DNA from: Pseudeuparius sepicola
Taxonomy: Eukaryota; Arthropoda; Insecta; Coleoptera; Anthribidae
Direction: 5' to 3'
DNA length: 64,000 nt
Assembly: GCA_963920635.1 (NCBI GenBank)
Contig: OY987298.1
Location: 130,891,735-130,955,734, forward strand
In this document: piece after piece, positions 1 through 11,268 of the stretch
How the letters are laid out: the number at the start of each line of letters is the position of its first letter
How positions within the stretch are numbered: position 1 is the stretch's first letter
Position numbers and translations under genes: made by a program
Notes under the pieces: model-generated
Databases searched by the model: none
Told to the model about the DNA's origin: nothing
What the model saw: only the letters and a program-made list of their open reading frames with translations

Positions 1-235
1 GAAATGTATAAAAAGAGGAGGAAGCTTGGAGAGATCTTAACAAAAAACAGCGTAAGCGCAATACTAAACATTTTGCTTAATATTTACCATAAACCAAAAA
101 TAGTCACTTTCTTTCGTAATCATTATGCTTATCCCAAATACATCTTCCAATGTCCAGCAATAATCAATCCCACTCTCCTCTCAAAAATATTTCTTTTAGA
201 TACAAGTTGTAGCCGGTTCGAAATTGTCCATGTTC

Positions 236-372
236 CAGAGGGCCAATGTAGACGTGACTGTCCCACAAGAAGAACGGTGAGGGTGAAAGCCTTGCACGTA
301 GCCCCTCGTCCGTCAGGATTATTGTATTTAAAAACGCGACAATTCCGGTGCGAGATCTAGTAAGATTATGTG
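236..372. repeat. GC-rich block, copy 1 of a diverged pair
   Basis: This short GC-rich stretch can be aligned by eye with 3,468-3,610. Shared landmarks are a GACGTGAC box, a CACGTAGC box, an ATTATTGT box and a GCGACA box followed by TTC and GG, in the same order and at similar spacing. No convincing reading frame is shared, because the aligned copies differ by insertions that are not multiples of three. The pair is either an old interspersed repeat or a duplicated non-coding element. Confidence 0.45.
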
Positions 373-886
373 TAAAGCCCGGGTCGGGTTTAGAAGGATC
401 GTGGGTTACGTGGTGGATTATGTGAAGTGAAAAGGGAGTCATATTTACGTTATAAAGTCATAATTCAGTGATTCAGTCATGATGCAAACATACCACGTAC
501 TTTCGAGAAGAGGTGGCCCTCTCATTTTTCTAAAATGTTTATTTATTTTCTATTGGCCTTGATGCGTTAAATAAAACATTGTACTGAAAAACAAAAAGTA
601 AAAATGAAATAAAAACGATTCCTTATTTAATGACAGATTCAACATCCCCCCCTGTTGAACCTCATATTATATACTCCACGAATATATAATAGTACCTATA
701 CCTACTTTAGTTGGATTATAAAATTAGCCCTTAGGTATATCTGTAAATGTACCGAAATGTACTCATAATAATTATCCGATATATGGATGCTTTACTCCAT
801 ACTTATTCGCCTGCTCAAAAATGCTGAGAAATTTAAAATGGCATATCTCCCAATAGAAAACTGTTTAGTTGCAAGCTTGTAACACA
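373..886. other. AT-rich spacer, nothing recognised
   Basis: This stretch is AT-rich intergenic sequence with short runs of A and T and scattered TACCTA-type simple motifs. I see no frame with coding character, no tRNA-like boxes and no inverted repeat of note. Confidence 0.5.
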
Positions 887-2105
887 TAGTACGAGAGCCG
901 GCTGCATGGTTTCAATAACTCTCATAAGCTTATAGAATAAGATGTTGTGTAAAATGTAGAGAGTATATTTCTTTACTTGAAGCGAGTAGGTTGCCTCAAT
1001 TTATATGGGCCCGATCATTGTTATTTAAAGAAGTTGCGGTCAATTTTTAGGCAAATCTACTCTCATATATGATTATATAACAAAATAGGAAAATAGGAAA
1101 GAAGGCCCATGGAGCAACAATAAAAAAGAGTCCCTTGGTCCTTTAGAAATCCGATAGGCGTATTCTCGGGGCCCCGAAAATCCTCCGATGTTAAATACGG
1201 CACGAAAGATGGGGGCAAGTCTGGACCTCTGGGACGCGAGTTGTGTGCGAAGTCCCGCTATACAGCCAGTGCCATATACCGCTCGATGCACAGGAATAAA
1301 ATTTTCCAAACGCGTTTTTCTGGAGATCTGACGGTACGGCGAGATGGACGGAGGACGGGTCAACATATTTAAAGAAACTATCAGGTAAATTATTTATCGT
1401 TTTCGAAATATTAAGGATTTTCGGCGAAAAAAAAAAAGACCAACACAGGTGGGACGCATATTTTTTACGTGATTGGCCGGCATTTCCCGTCACCTAAAAG
1501 CCAAAGTCCGTCAACTGTCAGAAATTGAACTTTTTCGCCGAGCTACAGCTTGGTAAGTTATTTCGGCTCGGGGCTCTGGAGTCGGTATTTTTAAAACTTC
1601 CCTCAAGTCTTCAGGTGAGGTGCAGATGTTTCCGGTGCCCCCGAAAAATTAAAAAATGAGGCAAAATACGCAATTTATAAGAGCGGTTCCTCAGGATTTC
1701 CCGTCAAATTCGCCAATTTTACAGCCGTCCCGTTTCTCGAAACTTGGAAATCGCGAGTCTGGAAATTTGGCTAAATATCGGATTTTCGAGGTTTCTTTTA
1801 GTACCTACTGGAGGAAAGTACAAGACCCAATTAAGATTTTTTTTTTAATTTTAATTTTTAGAACGGCACTTTTGGAATTTGTCAAAAGACTTTTGCGAAA
1901 AAGTAGTAAATATGTTCGTGGGACGGGTTGTACCTATTAAAAAAATAAAAATTATCCACAACTTCTTTAAATAACAATGATCGGGCCCATATTATCTGAG
2001 GCAACCTACTCGCTTCAAGTAAAGAAATATACTCTCTACATTTTACATAACATCTTATTCTGTAAGCTTATGAGAGTTGAAATCATGCGGCCGGCTCTTG
2101 GACTA
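887..2105. mobile_element. 1.2-kb non-autonomous TIR element, copy 1 (complete)
   Basis: The two ends are inverted copies of about 160 bp: 887-1,050 reads the same as the reverse complement of 1,945-2,105. Both outer ends begin TAGT followed by a conserved GAGAGCCGGC-like core. Flanking ACA trinucleotides at 884-886 and 2,106-2,108 could be a 3-bp target duplication. The interior contains a GC-rich core (about 1,150-1,370) but no transposase frame, so the element would depend on enzymes made elsewhere. A second copy lies at 62,157-63,093. The frames over the GC-rich core are not conserved between the two copies. The superfamily is unknown. Confidence 0.7.
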
Positions 2106-2127
2106 ACAGGTATTTTCAGGGGTAATA

Positions 2128-2332
2128 TAACAAGTGGTGTGCCTATTATCGATAATACCTTTCGTTAATTTTACGAATTATAATCAAAAAAAGTTGAAAA
2201 TACCACGACTGCGCAGCAGGAGTGGTATTTTCTTAGCATTGGGATTATAATGAGTGATAAATTAAGGAAAGTTATTATCTGTTATTAGGCATACCACGAG
2301 AGAATTTAACAACTGCAAATAGTTAGTTTGAC
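2128..2332. repeat. Palindromic foldback, ~200 bp
   Basis: Arms at about 2,128-2,188 and 2,264-2,332 are imperfect inverted copies. The inner part holds a perfect 11-bp stem, GAAAATACCAC pairing with GTGGTATTTTC, around a short GC-richer loop. There is no coding content. It lies directly beside the end of the 1.2-kb TIR element and was probably present before or after that insertion as an independent miniature element. Confidence 0.6.
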
Positions 2333-2511
2333 AGCTAGCTGTCATTTAGATTGAACTTTCGGTTCTGAATAGGTTTTTTGTACTAATAGATATTTAAAGA
2401 TCAATGTGTTAACTGAAAACATATATTCTAGTCCTATATTAAATTAGGTAATGTGAAGAAGTTATCGGGTTATCAGTTTTAGCTGCCACAATATTGGTTT
2501 AGCGTAACTAG

Positions 2512-3216
2512 GACGATAATTTTTTCGAAAGCGCTATTTTGCCTAGAAAAATCACGAGTATAAATTGGGCTTTTATTTTCTGAAAATAAAAGCCCAATTT
2601 GTACGAGTGGTTTTGCTAATGGGCAAAATAGGGCTTGAGAATAAAATTATCTAGAAAAATTTCCGGCACGAGTGGTATTTGTCGAGATTATTTCGCGAAT
2701 ACGATTTAATAATTTCTGTATTAATTTTTTCTATGTTTACATTTCCAAAACGACTCATTTTGAACGAGTTTATTGACAGCTTCGACTGTAGCGCTCGAGT
2801 AAACAAACATGACGCTTGGGTATCCAAGGCCAATGCGATTATACCTACACCCTGTCGGCGTTGGTTTATTTTCTGAATGTGTCATAAATTTAAACGGAGA
2901 CGGAGGTCTAAATAACAAGAATTTAGCAATGTAAAAGTTATATAAATTCATTGATATAATGCTTAATAATACCGCAACATAATTTATAAGCTGCATAATT
3001 TAGAACAGTGTGAAACACGCAAACTTTAAGAAGTAGGTACGTGTTTGTATCCAACAGATTCGCGGTTGCTAAGCAACGAAGTGATAATTTGCACAAGTGC
3101 AATTACCGGTAATTGCACTAGTGCAAATTATCGCTAGCAGAGGCATATCATTGGTTGGATTTTTATGGAAGGAGCTACCTTATTGGATGCAAGCAGTATG
3201 AGGGAAATAATCGCTG
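2512..3216 (+). repeat. Interspersed repeat family A, copy 1 (uninterrupted)
   Basis: This 0.7-kb segment is repeated in inverted orientation at 22,229-23,356. It has two internal palindromes. The first, at 2,518-2,655, is a long hairpin centred on an AAAAGCCCAATT-type stem. The second is the 54-bp palindrome at 3,081-3,134. Copy 1 lacks the 381-bp insertion seen in copy 2, so it preserves the empty target site, with TTAA at 2,706-2,709. Small open frames exist on both strands, but they are mirror frames of each other and differ between copies, so no protein is proposed. Confidence 0.75.
3081..3134. repeat. 54-bp near-perfect palindrome centred on ACCGGT
   Basis: Arms of about 27 bases pair around a central ACCGGT. 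The outer stem is GCGATAATTTGCAC-like. The same palindrome is present in the sister copy at 22,303-22,358, with a few differences inside the arms. Just upstream, 3,065-3,077 reads GTTGCTAAGCAAC, which resembles the X-box bound by RFX transcription factors. Confidence 0.75.
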
Positions 3217-3349
3217 AAATCATCACCTCATTGGTTAATATTTCAAAAATCATATCATTTCATAGGTTCATATTGGCAGGCGTTGAATTCTCATTAAAAT
3301 ATTTTTATGGTAAACATCGGACTTGTTTACCTATTACGTCTTCTGCGAA

Positions 3350-3610
3350 AATCTTGGTCGAAGAGCGCGTGGTCCCTAGGTCCTGCCAGACCAAAATCCC
3401 CTCAAAACTTCTCGGGCCCAACCCGGCAGCAGTATAATCCGCAAACAAGGGGGGGATTTAGTTTTCAGTTTGGGCGGACGTGACCGTTCCCGGGAAAAGC
3501 GGCGACGCATACCGAGCGCGACGATAAGCCCTCCACGTAGCAGACGAGCCCCTGCCATTATTGTGGCATTAAAAAAAGCGACAGTTCTGGACCGACAGAG
3601 TAGGAAGTCC
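3350..3610. repeat. GC-rich block, copy 2 of the 236-372 pair
   Basis: This is a CpG-containing block in an AT-rich setting. Its right half (from about 3,468) aligns with 236-372 through the GACGTGAC, CACGTAGC, ATTATTGT and GCGACA boxes. The longest frames here are short and overlap on opposite strands. It may be a duplicated regulatory element or an ancient repeat; I did not recognise a protein or RNA family. Confidence 0.45.
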
Positions 3611-3714
3611 GGTATTGCATATTAAAAAAAAACCTGCTGGGTGTTAACATTCCAAATGGAACGAGTACGGGAGTACCTACCTAGTGTGATAGGCCAGGGA
3701 AAATAGAATTTGAC

Positions 3715-4690
3715 CTAGACAAAAATATTAACTGCAATTTTGTTTTACCATATCAAAGTTATAAGTAAATACGTTGGTAGAAAGCAAAAATTAAACATTT
3801 TGAAAAAACGGAACCTTGAGTTACCTCAAAAAACACCTATTTTTCGTTAGAAATTTCGAGCAAAAATGTTAACTGGATTTTTTTAGACCCTTTAGGTAAA
3901 AAACTTCCCTTGCTAACATATATTAAGAAATTAAATATTTTAAGAATATGGAAGTAACTTAGGTCACAGAAAATATATTCATAACAGAGGGCTCCTTAAT
4001 GACAGCTATCAAATAGACTCCAACTTTGAAGCTTAATATTTTCCAAATGCGCATTGATATTGAGGTCCATTATTAAATGTTGGCTAATCTACGAATTGGA
4101 AAGTTTATATTTTGGGAAAATATCATTTCATAAGAAATGCAATCTGCTTGTTTTTGGAGTCTGTAGTTGGAGTCCATTTGACAGCTATTGTTAATGAGCT
4201 TTCTGTTGTGCAACTATATTTTCTGTGCTTAGATCGACAAAGAGAAATAAAAATCGGATAAGTTTCTATTTCGGCAAAAGCAAAAATATTAACTACGTTT
4301 TTATTGCAGATGATCATTCCCTTTTACAAATAGAATGTAACTTATACAAAATTAAATATTTATCTGAGCCGCATGTATGTCAGCTGTCACTTCTCATTGG
4401 TATAGAATAGGCAAAAATATTAACTATTTTTTGTTTGTTTAACTTTTTACAATATAACTATATTGAATCATATATAGCGAAACTAAAAATTTATTTACGG
4501 CGCATATAGGTCAACTGTCACTTGTCATTTCTTTAGGAAAAGCAAAAATATTAACTGTTTTTTTTTGTTTAACTTTTTACAATATAACTATATTAAATCA
4601 CATATAGCGAAATTAAACATTTATTTAGGGCGCATGTAGGTCAACTGTCATTTGTCATTTGTATCGGTAGAGCAAAAATATTTCGTTACC
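3715..4690. repeat. Degenerate tandem array, unit about 130-140 bp
   Basis: The phrase GCAAAAATATTAACT or a close variant recurs at about 3,721, 3,863, 4,277, 4,412, 4,544 and 4,672. The last three intervals are about 135, 132 and 128 bp. Each later unit also carries a TCAACTGTCACTT-like box near its end and an ACAATATAACTATATT-like box in the middle. The right-hand units are better conserved than the left-hand ones, which suggests gradual decay. It has no coding content and looks like a small satellite cluster. Confidence 0.65.
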
Positions 4691-4725
4691 AATTTTTGTT
4701 TAATTTCAAAAAAATTAACAAGACA

Positions 4726-4979
4726 AAAGGTGGATTTATAAACTCAACGTTTGCGTTGGCGCTCGCCGTTGCCGTTTGCGTCGAAAATTCAATCCCAATA
4801 TTTTACGTGTAACCGTTTATAAACGCCGCCGTCGACCGTTGCCGTCTGCGTCTGATGCCGTCCGAGATAAACTAATTTCATCTTTCACGTTCCGTCGTTT
4901 GCATTTCTGGACGCAAACTGCGAAGGTCGCCGTCAACTTCGAGCGCCAACGCAAACGTCGAGTTTATAAATCCACCTTT
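4726..4979. mobile_element. 254-bp miniature TIR element with GC-rich interior
   Basis: Both ends read AAAGGTGGATTTATAAACTC. The inverted match continues for about 40 bp with only one difference. The interior is unusually rich in CG dinucleotides (repeated GCCGTTGCCGT-like phrases) compared with the flanks. I could not identify a clear target-site duplication. A 171-codon frame that starts inside the right part of this element and runs past it is not credible as a gene. Confidence 0.7.
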
Positions 4980-5484
4980 AGTATCCACTTACAAAGTTTA
5001 ACTCAAAGACAGCTTCAAATTTCTTTAAAATGCGATTTTTGCCCAACAAAATATTACGCAAATGTCATTTTTACATCATTCGGATACTTGCGCAAATGTA
5101 ATCTGTTTAATTTATCAATCTCAACTTTATATACCTTACTTATTAATAAATGCAGCTTAAAATTCGCAGTTAATATTTATGCCGTCTTTATTACAACAAG
5201 AAAATGTATTTTTCTAAAAAACGCCCACACGTGTATGTTTATTTTGTATAAAAAACAATTCTGGTGTTCATTTATTACCAATATTTTGTGATGGCATTAC
5301 AAAAATGCGGTTATGAATTTTGTCTGGGTTTCGTTATTTTTTACCGTAATTTCCCTGGCTTATGACGAAGCCCGAGGATGGGTGGATGTAGTGCAGCATA
5401 TTATATATGTGTAACACAGTTGACCTATTTATTTCATCAAATTGATAAGTAGTATGGAAAGAGCCTGCTTAGGGAATTAGGGAA
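4980..5484. other. Spacer, nothing recognised
   Basis: AT-rich sequence between two repeat elements. The long frame crossing it begins inside the adjacent miniature element and has an AT-driven residue composition (K, F, Y, I, N, L) with no motif. No RNA gene or inverted repeat was seen. Confidence 0.5.
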
Positions 5485-5710
5485 ACTGGTGGCCATACTT
5501 AAGCAGGTGAAACAACAAATAAATCAGCATAACCACATAACACATAAATGGGCAAAACATATTTTTGTGGGCTGTGGTTGTGGGGGGCAACAGGTACATC
5601 AGTTTCCTCCTTCTTTTTGTGCTCCGGCTTTCAATTTCCATTTATTGTATTCGTTCTTTGACATTATTTCTTTAACATACAATAAATATAGTTTTGTGCT
5701 TGTGCGTTTT
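5485..5710 (+). repeat. Dispersed repeat shared with 26,212-26,405
   Basis: A ~200-bp segment here matches 26,212-26,405 in the same orientation. Shared phrases include GTGAAACAACAAATAAATCA and GTTAAACAACGAAAAAATCA at the start, a GGCAAAACAT box, and a TTCCTCCTTC box further on. It lies just outside the left end of the foldback at 5,737. The pair is diverged, and its class is unknown. Confidence 0.5.
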
Positions 5711-6387
5711 CTTCTTGTCAGTGTTTATTTTAAATACACTGTGTCCCGGATAAGAATGAACAGCATGGGGATATTGCAAACGGTGAGAGATAGGGCAACG
5801 GTTAAATGTGGAAAATGTTGCGCAATTTCGAGGTCAATAAAATGGCACAAACAGATTTCTAATATCTTTTTTCGTTTTTGAGTTATTTTGAAAAAAGTAA
5901 AATTTTGCGTTTTCGATTTTATTTTTTTCTGAAGTTGCTATCACAGATAGAGAAAAAAGAAAAGCACTTTCTTATGGCACTTTTAACAGGCCTTAAGATG
6001 GCGTTTTTAGATTTGTTCTACAACTTTTCGTTTTTGAGACACCATCTTCAACATAATTTTTTTAAATACGGACCTGGATTTTTTTTGCAGATTTTGAAAT
6101 CACTTTTCATTGCAAATACCATGATGTATCACAAGAAATATTTTTAAAATGTTTTGAGACAATTATACTGAAAATTCCTTTTTTCCATTAATTTTTTTTT
6201 TCTAATGCGGCCCTGTATTAATAATAAGAAGTCTAAATATTAATCAGTATTGTCAAAAATTTAACTTACAAATTATCTTTCATTGGAGAGCTAAGAAAAG
6301 GACGGCACATACGAAAATCCTCCACCTAGAAGGCTTTGAAACAACGAAACCAATCCCTTGTCATTTGTTATAACTCCCACTGTATCA

Positions 6388-6575
6388 TACGAAGCTTTAA
6401 AGTTTCGAGTTATAAGTCGAAATATTAGTTCAATATTTCGAGTTATAAGTCGAAACTTTAAAGCTTCGAGTTATAAGTCGAAACTTTAAAGCTTCGAGTT
6501 ATAAGTCGAAATTTTGGGTCAATATTTCGACTTATAAGTCGAAATTTTAAAGATTCTACTTATAAGTCGAAATTT
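6388..6575. repeat. ~33-bp tandem repeat in the centre of the foldback
   Basis: The phrase GAGTTATAAGTCGAAA recurs about five to six times with spacers such as CTTTAAAGCTTC. The last copies are partly inverted (CGACTTATAAGTCGAAA). The internal symmetry TTATAA makes each unit partly palindromic. There is no coding content. Confidence 0.65.
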
Positions 6576-6640
6576 TAGGAGCGAATCTAGAAAAAAAAAT
6601 ACGAGTGTCCCTTCCAGGCCTTCGTAGTATCATTTAGTTA
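6576..6640 (-). repeat. Short repeat shared with 18,965-19,020
   Basis: On the minus strand this segment reads CTACGAAGGCCTGGAAGGG, then ACACTCG, then a T-run and TCTAGAT. The same order appears on the plus strand at 18,965-19,020. It is therefore a dispersed repeat fragment of unknown class located between the arms of the foldback. Confidence 0.55.
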
Positions 6641-7789
6641 ACAATTTATAATGACGACAAATTTAACATGTCAGAATGTTATATCTTGCGTCACAGAAAT
6701 AGTGTAGAGGCCGAACGAATGTATTTTTGCAATTAATAAATGGCAAAAGTTATAGATTACGTTGGCTTAAAGCTTTCTTCTCGGAATTAGGAAAAGCGAA
6801 GAATTTACTCCAAAACACAATGCGACACTGTTTGCTGTACAACAACAGAGGAAAACACTTTAGCAGATGCAGGGCCGTAAAACTTAAAAATATTAAGTTT
6901 TCAAAGTAAAAATAAACTGTAAGTTAAATTTTTGTCAATACTGATTAATATTTAGACTCCTTATTATTAAATACAGGGCCGCATTAGACAAAAATGAATG
7001 GAAAAAAATAAAATTTTCAGTATAATTGTCTCAAAATATTTTAAAAATATTTCGTGTCATACATCATGGTATTTGCAATGAAAAGGGCTTTCAAAATCTA
7101 CAAAAAAAATCCAGGTCCGTATTTAAAAAAATTAAGTTGAAGATGGTTTCTCAAAAACGAAACGTTGTAGAACAAATCTAAAAACGCCATTTTTAGGCCC
7201 GTTAAAAAGTGCCACAAAAAAGGGTTTCTCTTTTTTCTCTATCTGTGATAACAACTTCAGAAAAAAATAAAATCAAAAACGCAAAATTTAACTTTTTTCA
7301 AAATAACTCAAAAAAGAAAAAAGATATTAAAAATCTGTTAGTGCCATTTTATTGACCTCAAAATTGCGCAACTTTTTCCCCATTTAACCGTTGCCCTATC
7401 TCTCACCGTTTGCAATATCCCCATGCTGTTCATTCTTATCCGGGACACAGTTTATATAATATACACAATAGCTTGGACTTGATGGTGTTTTCGATTTGTT
7501 TCGTCTTTGTCTTATTTATTGCCAAGTTGAAACCTAATCCTCACAATTTGTCCCTGGTGTAACTTCCATACTAAGTACTTATTAATTCGATGCCTTGTTT
7601 GTCCAAGGTATTTAAACTTCTAATAGATTACTAACAAGGCGCTTCCAAAGCATGTCTTATTTTGGAAACCTAAAAACACCAAGACTTCAAAACACTGCAT
7701 AGTGGAGAAGCTGACAAATATGGTTTATTTGATGTTATAAACTGCCAATATAGGAATTGATCTTCTTTAATCTTGGCTGTACTTAGGTA

Positions 7790-9022
7790 GGGTAAGGTGG
7801 GGTTAGTTGACGTGGTTAAGACAGAATGGATTCTAACAAAGAATTATGCAATTTTTTTAAAACTAATTTATAATGATTTTAAAGGTATACACATGTTTGC
7901 TACCCATTCCAGAAAGAAAAAGAAGTAACTATTGCTTTATAGCATTTAAAATATATTATTTTTATAATTTTGTGCATTTTTGTCATCTCGCCCCCCTATG
8001 GGGCAAGATGGGGAGCATATTGGGGCAAGTTGACGATTATGTACAAATGTCACACTTAAATAGACATTGTCCTTCATACCCTGTGCACGATTCATGCCGC
8101 ACCACGATTCGCACCAATTACACTCTATCAAGTCTTCAGAGTTACCTATCACAAATCACGGGGCAAGATGACGAGTACTGTGGCTAGATGACGATTTCGT
8201 TATCTTGCCCCCGCCATCTTGTCCCACAGGTGCCCTATACTCCAGTCTGAATAAAATAGAAACATTTGGATCGATGATCAAAAACAGAGTTGCCAAACGT
8301 GGCATATAAAGCTTCTTTCCACGTCCAAATATAATCCATAACCCGCGATTTCTGATCACTTGCCTCGTTGATATGGCAACCTCGAATTCCAGGTTCTCCT
8401 TCTGTCAGCTCTAGCGGATTGGCTTAAAGGCCGAGCGCGCCAAATATCTATTTTTAGAGGGTCCGCAATCCATGGGCGCATCACGTCGCGAATACCTTCT
8501 CCCGTGCATACTGAAAATCGCGGTTTTGCATTACGGCAGAGGGCGAGTGCTGTAGATTGTGCCACCTTAATTCCGAGTGTTTATTTTAATAATTATATTT
8601 TAAAAATGCAGGAAACACCTTCATTTAGGCCATTTAGGGAATTTTAAACAATATGGGGACGCCCATGGTGGGTTTCATAGAAATAATCGGCGAATTCTAT
8701 ACTGCGCATGACTGACCTACTTTCTATTTTATCCAGACTGAAGTTAAAAAGAAAAATCTGTCATACTAAACAAAATAAAAAAATCAACACCCGCTATATC
8801 AATATAATTTGTATAAACCTACTGGATGCTTTTACTGATAGAAACATGCAAACCTACCATTACATTTTCTGAGAATCCTTATTTTAAACCCAAAGAATCT
8901 TAGAACATTATTCCTGTAGTTAGAATGTTATAGCTATTTCAGTGCCCAGATATCTTTTTTCCTTTTTTAGAAAATGTTAATTAGTCATCTTGCCCCGTTT
9001 GCCAACTTGCCCCACCTTACCC
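7790..9022. mobile_element. 1.2-kb element with GGGTAAGGTGGGG ends, TA-flanked
   Basis: The left end GGGTAAGGTGGGG is mirrored by CCCCACCTTACCC at the right end. TA dinucleotides border both sides (7,788-7,789 and 9,023-9,024), consistent with a TA-targeting DNA transposon derivative. Related internal phrases (GGGGCAAGATGG, GGGGCAAGTTGACG, ATCTTGCCCC) at 7,980-8,225 suggest a second, nested or internally duplicated copy of the same end family. A GC-richer stretch at 8,225-8,570 has short frames on the minus strand that I do not recognise. No transposase is visible. Confidence 0.65.
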
Positions 9023-9184
9023 TATTCTAACCTAAAAAACTAATAATTTAAGGGGGTGTCAATTTATAGTGAGCCACCTTGTACCTCTATTCCTTAAAAC
9101 ACTCCAATATGAGCAGTATTCGATATGCAGAAATAATGTGACGTAAATCGTTTGAAATGGTCTAAAATCAGTTTTGTTATCCTG

Positions 9185-9516
9185 CAAGGGGGTGTTTCCC
9201 AACCTTTTTGACAAAATAGAGAAAGTGAATCCTCACCTAATTTTAAGACGAAAATGTGGTAGGTAAATATAAATTTTTTAGAACATTGCTTCGTTTTAAA
9301 AATACGGGGTGTTTAAAAAACTTTTTTACTTAATCGGTACAGCAATAATAATTATATGTGTCATTAATTAATAAAAAGAAAAAAAAAACATTTTTTTAAC
9401 TCACTGTAGGTATTTCGAAAACGAATCAATATTGGAAAAACTTTTGTACCACATTTTCACACCTTTTAAAATTAGGTCTTCTTTATTTTGTCAGAAAGGT
9501 TAGGAAACACTCTGTA
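9185..9516. mobile_element. 330-bp foldback
   Basis: Left arm 9,191-9,262 and right arm about 9,445-9,512 are inverted copies. Landmarks are TTTTTGACAAAATAG against the inverse of ATTTTGTCAGAAAGG, and CACCTAATTTTAA against the inverse of TTAAAATTAGGT. It has no coding content and is best regarded as a miniature element that would fold into a hairpin. Confidence 0.6.
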
Positions 9517-10984
9517 TAACCCAATACACAAACCTTAATGTCCTTTCATCCCTAAGTTAGTGATTTTGGATATGTTTTAAGTACTGATTTATTTCAAATA
9601 CAAAAATTCAATTTGTCTGGATAGGTACGAATATGGGGTAGGTACCTATAGGAAGGCATAAATACATTAAATGGCTGTATATAAAACATCTGTAAAAAGT
9701 TGTTTAAAATATTTTTAAGACTACCTATCACAAACTCTGTAAGATTATAATTATATTTTCAAAGATACAGGGAGAAATATTTCTCTGTTATTATATTTAC
9801 AACCTCAAAAGCAGAAATAATGGCCTATTGCTTGACAAATTTTACATACTGAACTGTATATTAACTACCTATTAACGAAAGCAACATAACGGGTATTTCA
9901 TTCAAAATCATATTTTTCAGTAAACCAAGCTTTCGGCCATATTTATGGCCTTCATCCGGGCTAAAATAATGTTGATTAAGTAAGATTTATTTTTATACCT
10001 ATCATTGAATTGAATGTTAAAAATAATATGTGGTTCCAGATAAATGTCAACATTCAATGGTATAGATATTTTTTAATATATTTGTATATTATAATACTGA
10101 CAATTTTAAAATATTTATCGTTGTCATAGCTTTGTAAATTAAAATAATTTTTTTTATTTTGAGGTAAGTTATGTGGAAAATACATGAAAATTAAAATAGA
10201 CAGAAATACACACCCCTGGACAAAATTAACGCACCACTCATATTTTTCTCGATATTTTTATACTTTCATTTTTTTTTCGACAAGTAGGCCATAGACCTTG
10301 TTTGCCAGTGACAGATGTTATTAAGTTAACTATAGTATCACCATAGACAAACCCAAAGAGAAGACATCCGGAATCCCTAGTGTGAAGTTGGCACAATAGT
10401 CGCTAGTGGCGCCGCCGCTAGCATCTGGGTGAACTATTTTTAGGGAGGCGGGAATTTTAAATATTTTTTGAGAGACTGGTTGATTTATGAGCCTTTATTT
10501 TAAAGTTTTACCTTCTTTAAAAATTTAAAACAAAAACAAATGGGTCGTTCACCACAAAACAGTATTAATAGTTTTACTAATAAACGTCACATTAGTTTTT
10601 CTTTAAAAACTTTTAAAAGTTAAGGCAAAACTTTAAAATAAAAGATAACTAGGTACATAAACTAAAGAGGAAAACAAAATTGTAGCTTCTGAACACTTTA
10701 ATACATTCAATAAAATAAACAAAAAAAATGAACTCTTGTAAAAATAAACTCTTGTAAACAAAATCTCTTAAAAATAAAAAAGGGGCTGGTTCAAAAGAAA
10801 CCGGGGATTGCTGTATTTCTATAATTGTTTCTACGACAGTGTCATTATTTATGTTTGAATCCTGAGAACTTAAGTTAGATTTAGAATGAATTATTTCTGC
10901 ATTCAATATGAGAGGATGCCGATGCTAGCAAATCTACGTTTTCAAAAAATGGTTTTGCAAATCTAACTAGTCTCACCTGGAGTC

Positions 10985-11254
10985 TTACTTTATCAGAAAG
11001 GTGGGTAATCTGTGATCAGAGCTGGTAAAACTTTCCATATGGAAATGTTCTTCACAGACATAAATTTTTTTATCAGAATAGTTTAAATGCATGATATCAC
11101 ACCACAGCCTCCTCCTATCTGTATTAGCCGGAAAAGTGAAAAATCTTTTATTTCTGTAAGATATGTTTGTCACTGGCCAATAGTAAATGTTTTTACAATG
11201 TAAAGCTGCACATCTGTACTTATATGCCCCTGGGGAAGACATATTGGGCCACAC
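10985..11254 (-). CDS. THAP-domain exon of the P-like element (partial protein)
   Basis: The 89-codon frame has the layout of a THAP zinc finger, the sequence-specific DNA-binding domain of P-element transposases and related host proteins. It shows a C-x4-C pair near residue 16 (CAALHC), then an aromatic/proline segment (FFTFPA), a tryptophan-containing RRRLWCD segment, and the closing C-x2-H in VCEEHF. These correspond to the C2CH zinc ligands and the conserved F-P and W positions of the family. Only this N-terminal domain is present. The frame meets a stop soon after the finger, close to GTAAGA and GTGAGA sequences that could be splice donors. A downstream minus-strand stretch (10,780-10,890) with a non-repetitive residue pattern might be a second exon, but I could not make the phases agree. 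The protein lacks the catalytic part, so it could bind element ends at most. Confidence 0.65.
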   Translation of the reverse strand: MWPNMSSPGAYKYRCAALHCKNIYYWPVTNISYRNKRFFTFPANTDRRRLWCDIMHLNYSDKKIYVCEEHFHMESFTSSDHRLPTFLIK

Positions 11255-11268
11255 ATTTACAGCGTTTT

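Larger units (their letters stand above)
5737..7451. mobile_element. 1.7-kb foldback element with ~500-bp inverted arms
   Basis: The outer ends are CACTGTGTCCCGGATAAG and its inverse. The left arm (about 5,737-6,250) is mirrored by 6,910-7,451 over roughly 500 bp with scattered differences. The element is bordered by TA (5,735-5,736 and 7,453-7,454), as expected for the Tc1/mariner superfamily, although the right TIR has one changed base next to the TA. It contains no transposase. The centre (6,380-6,580) holds a small tandem repeat. A transcript crossing it would form a long hairpin. Confidence 0.75.

Noticed and set aside
1073..1366. 97-codon minus-strand frame with a relative at 62,637-62,912
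   Set aside because: The DNA is homologous because both lie in the same TIR element, but gaps put the two peptides in different frames over much of the length, so protein conservation is not supported.
4776..5291. 171-codon plus-strand frame
   Set aside because: It starts inside a 254-bp miniature element and continues into AT-rich spacer; no domain, no conserved neighbour and no splice context.
6388..6575. CRISPR-like array of GAGTTATAAGTCGAAA units
   Set aside because: Spacers are themselves repeated and low-complexity, the units lie inside a eukaryotic foldback, and no cas genes exist in the window.
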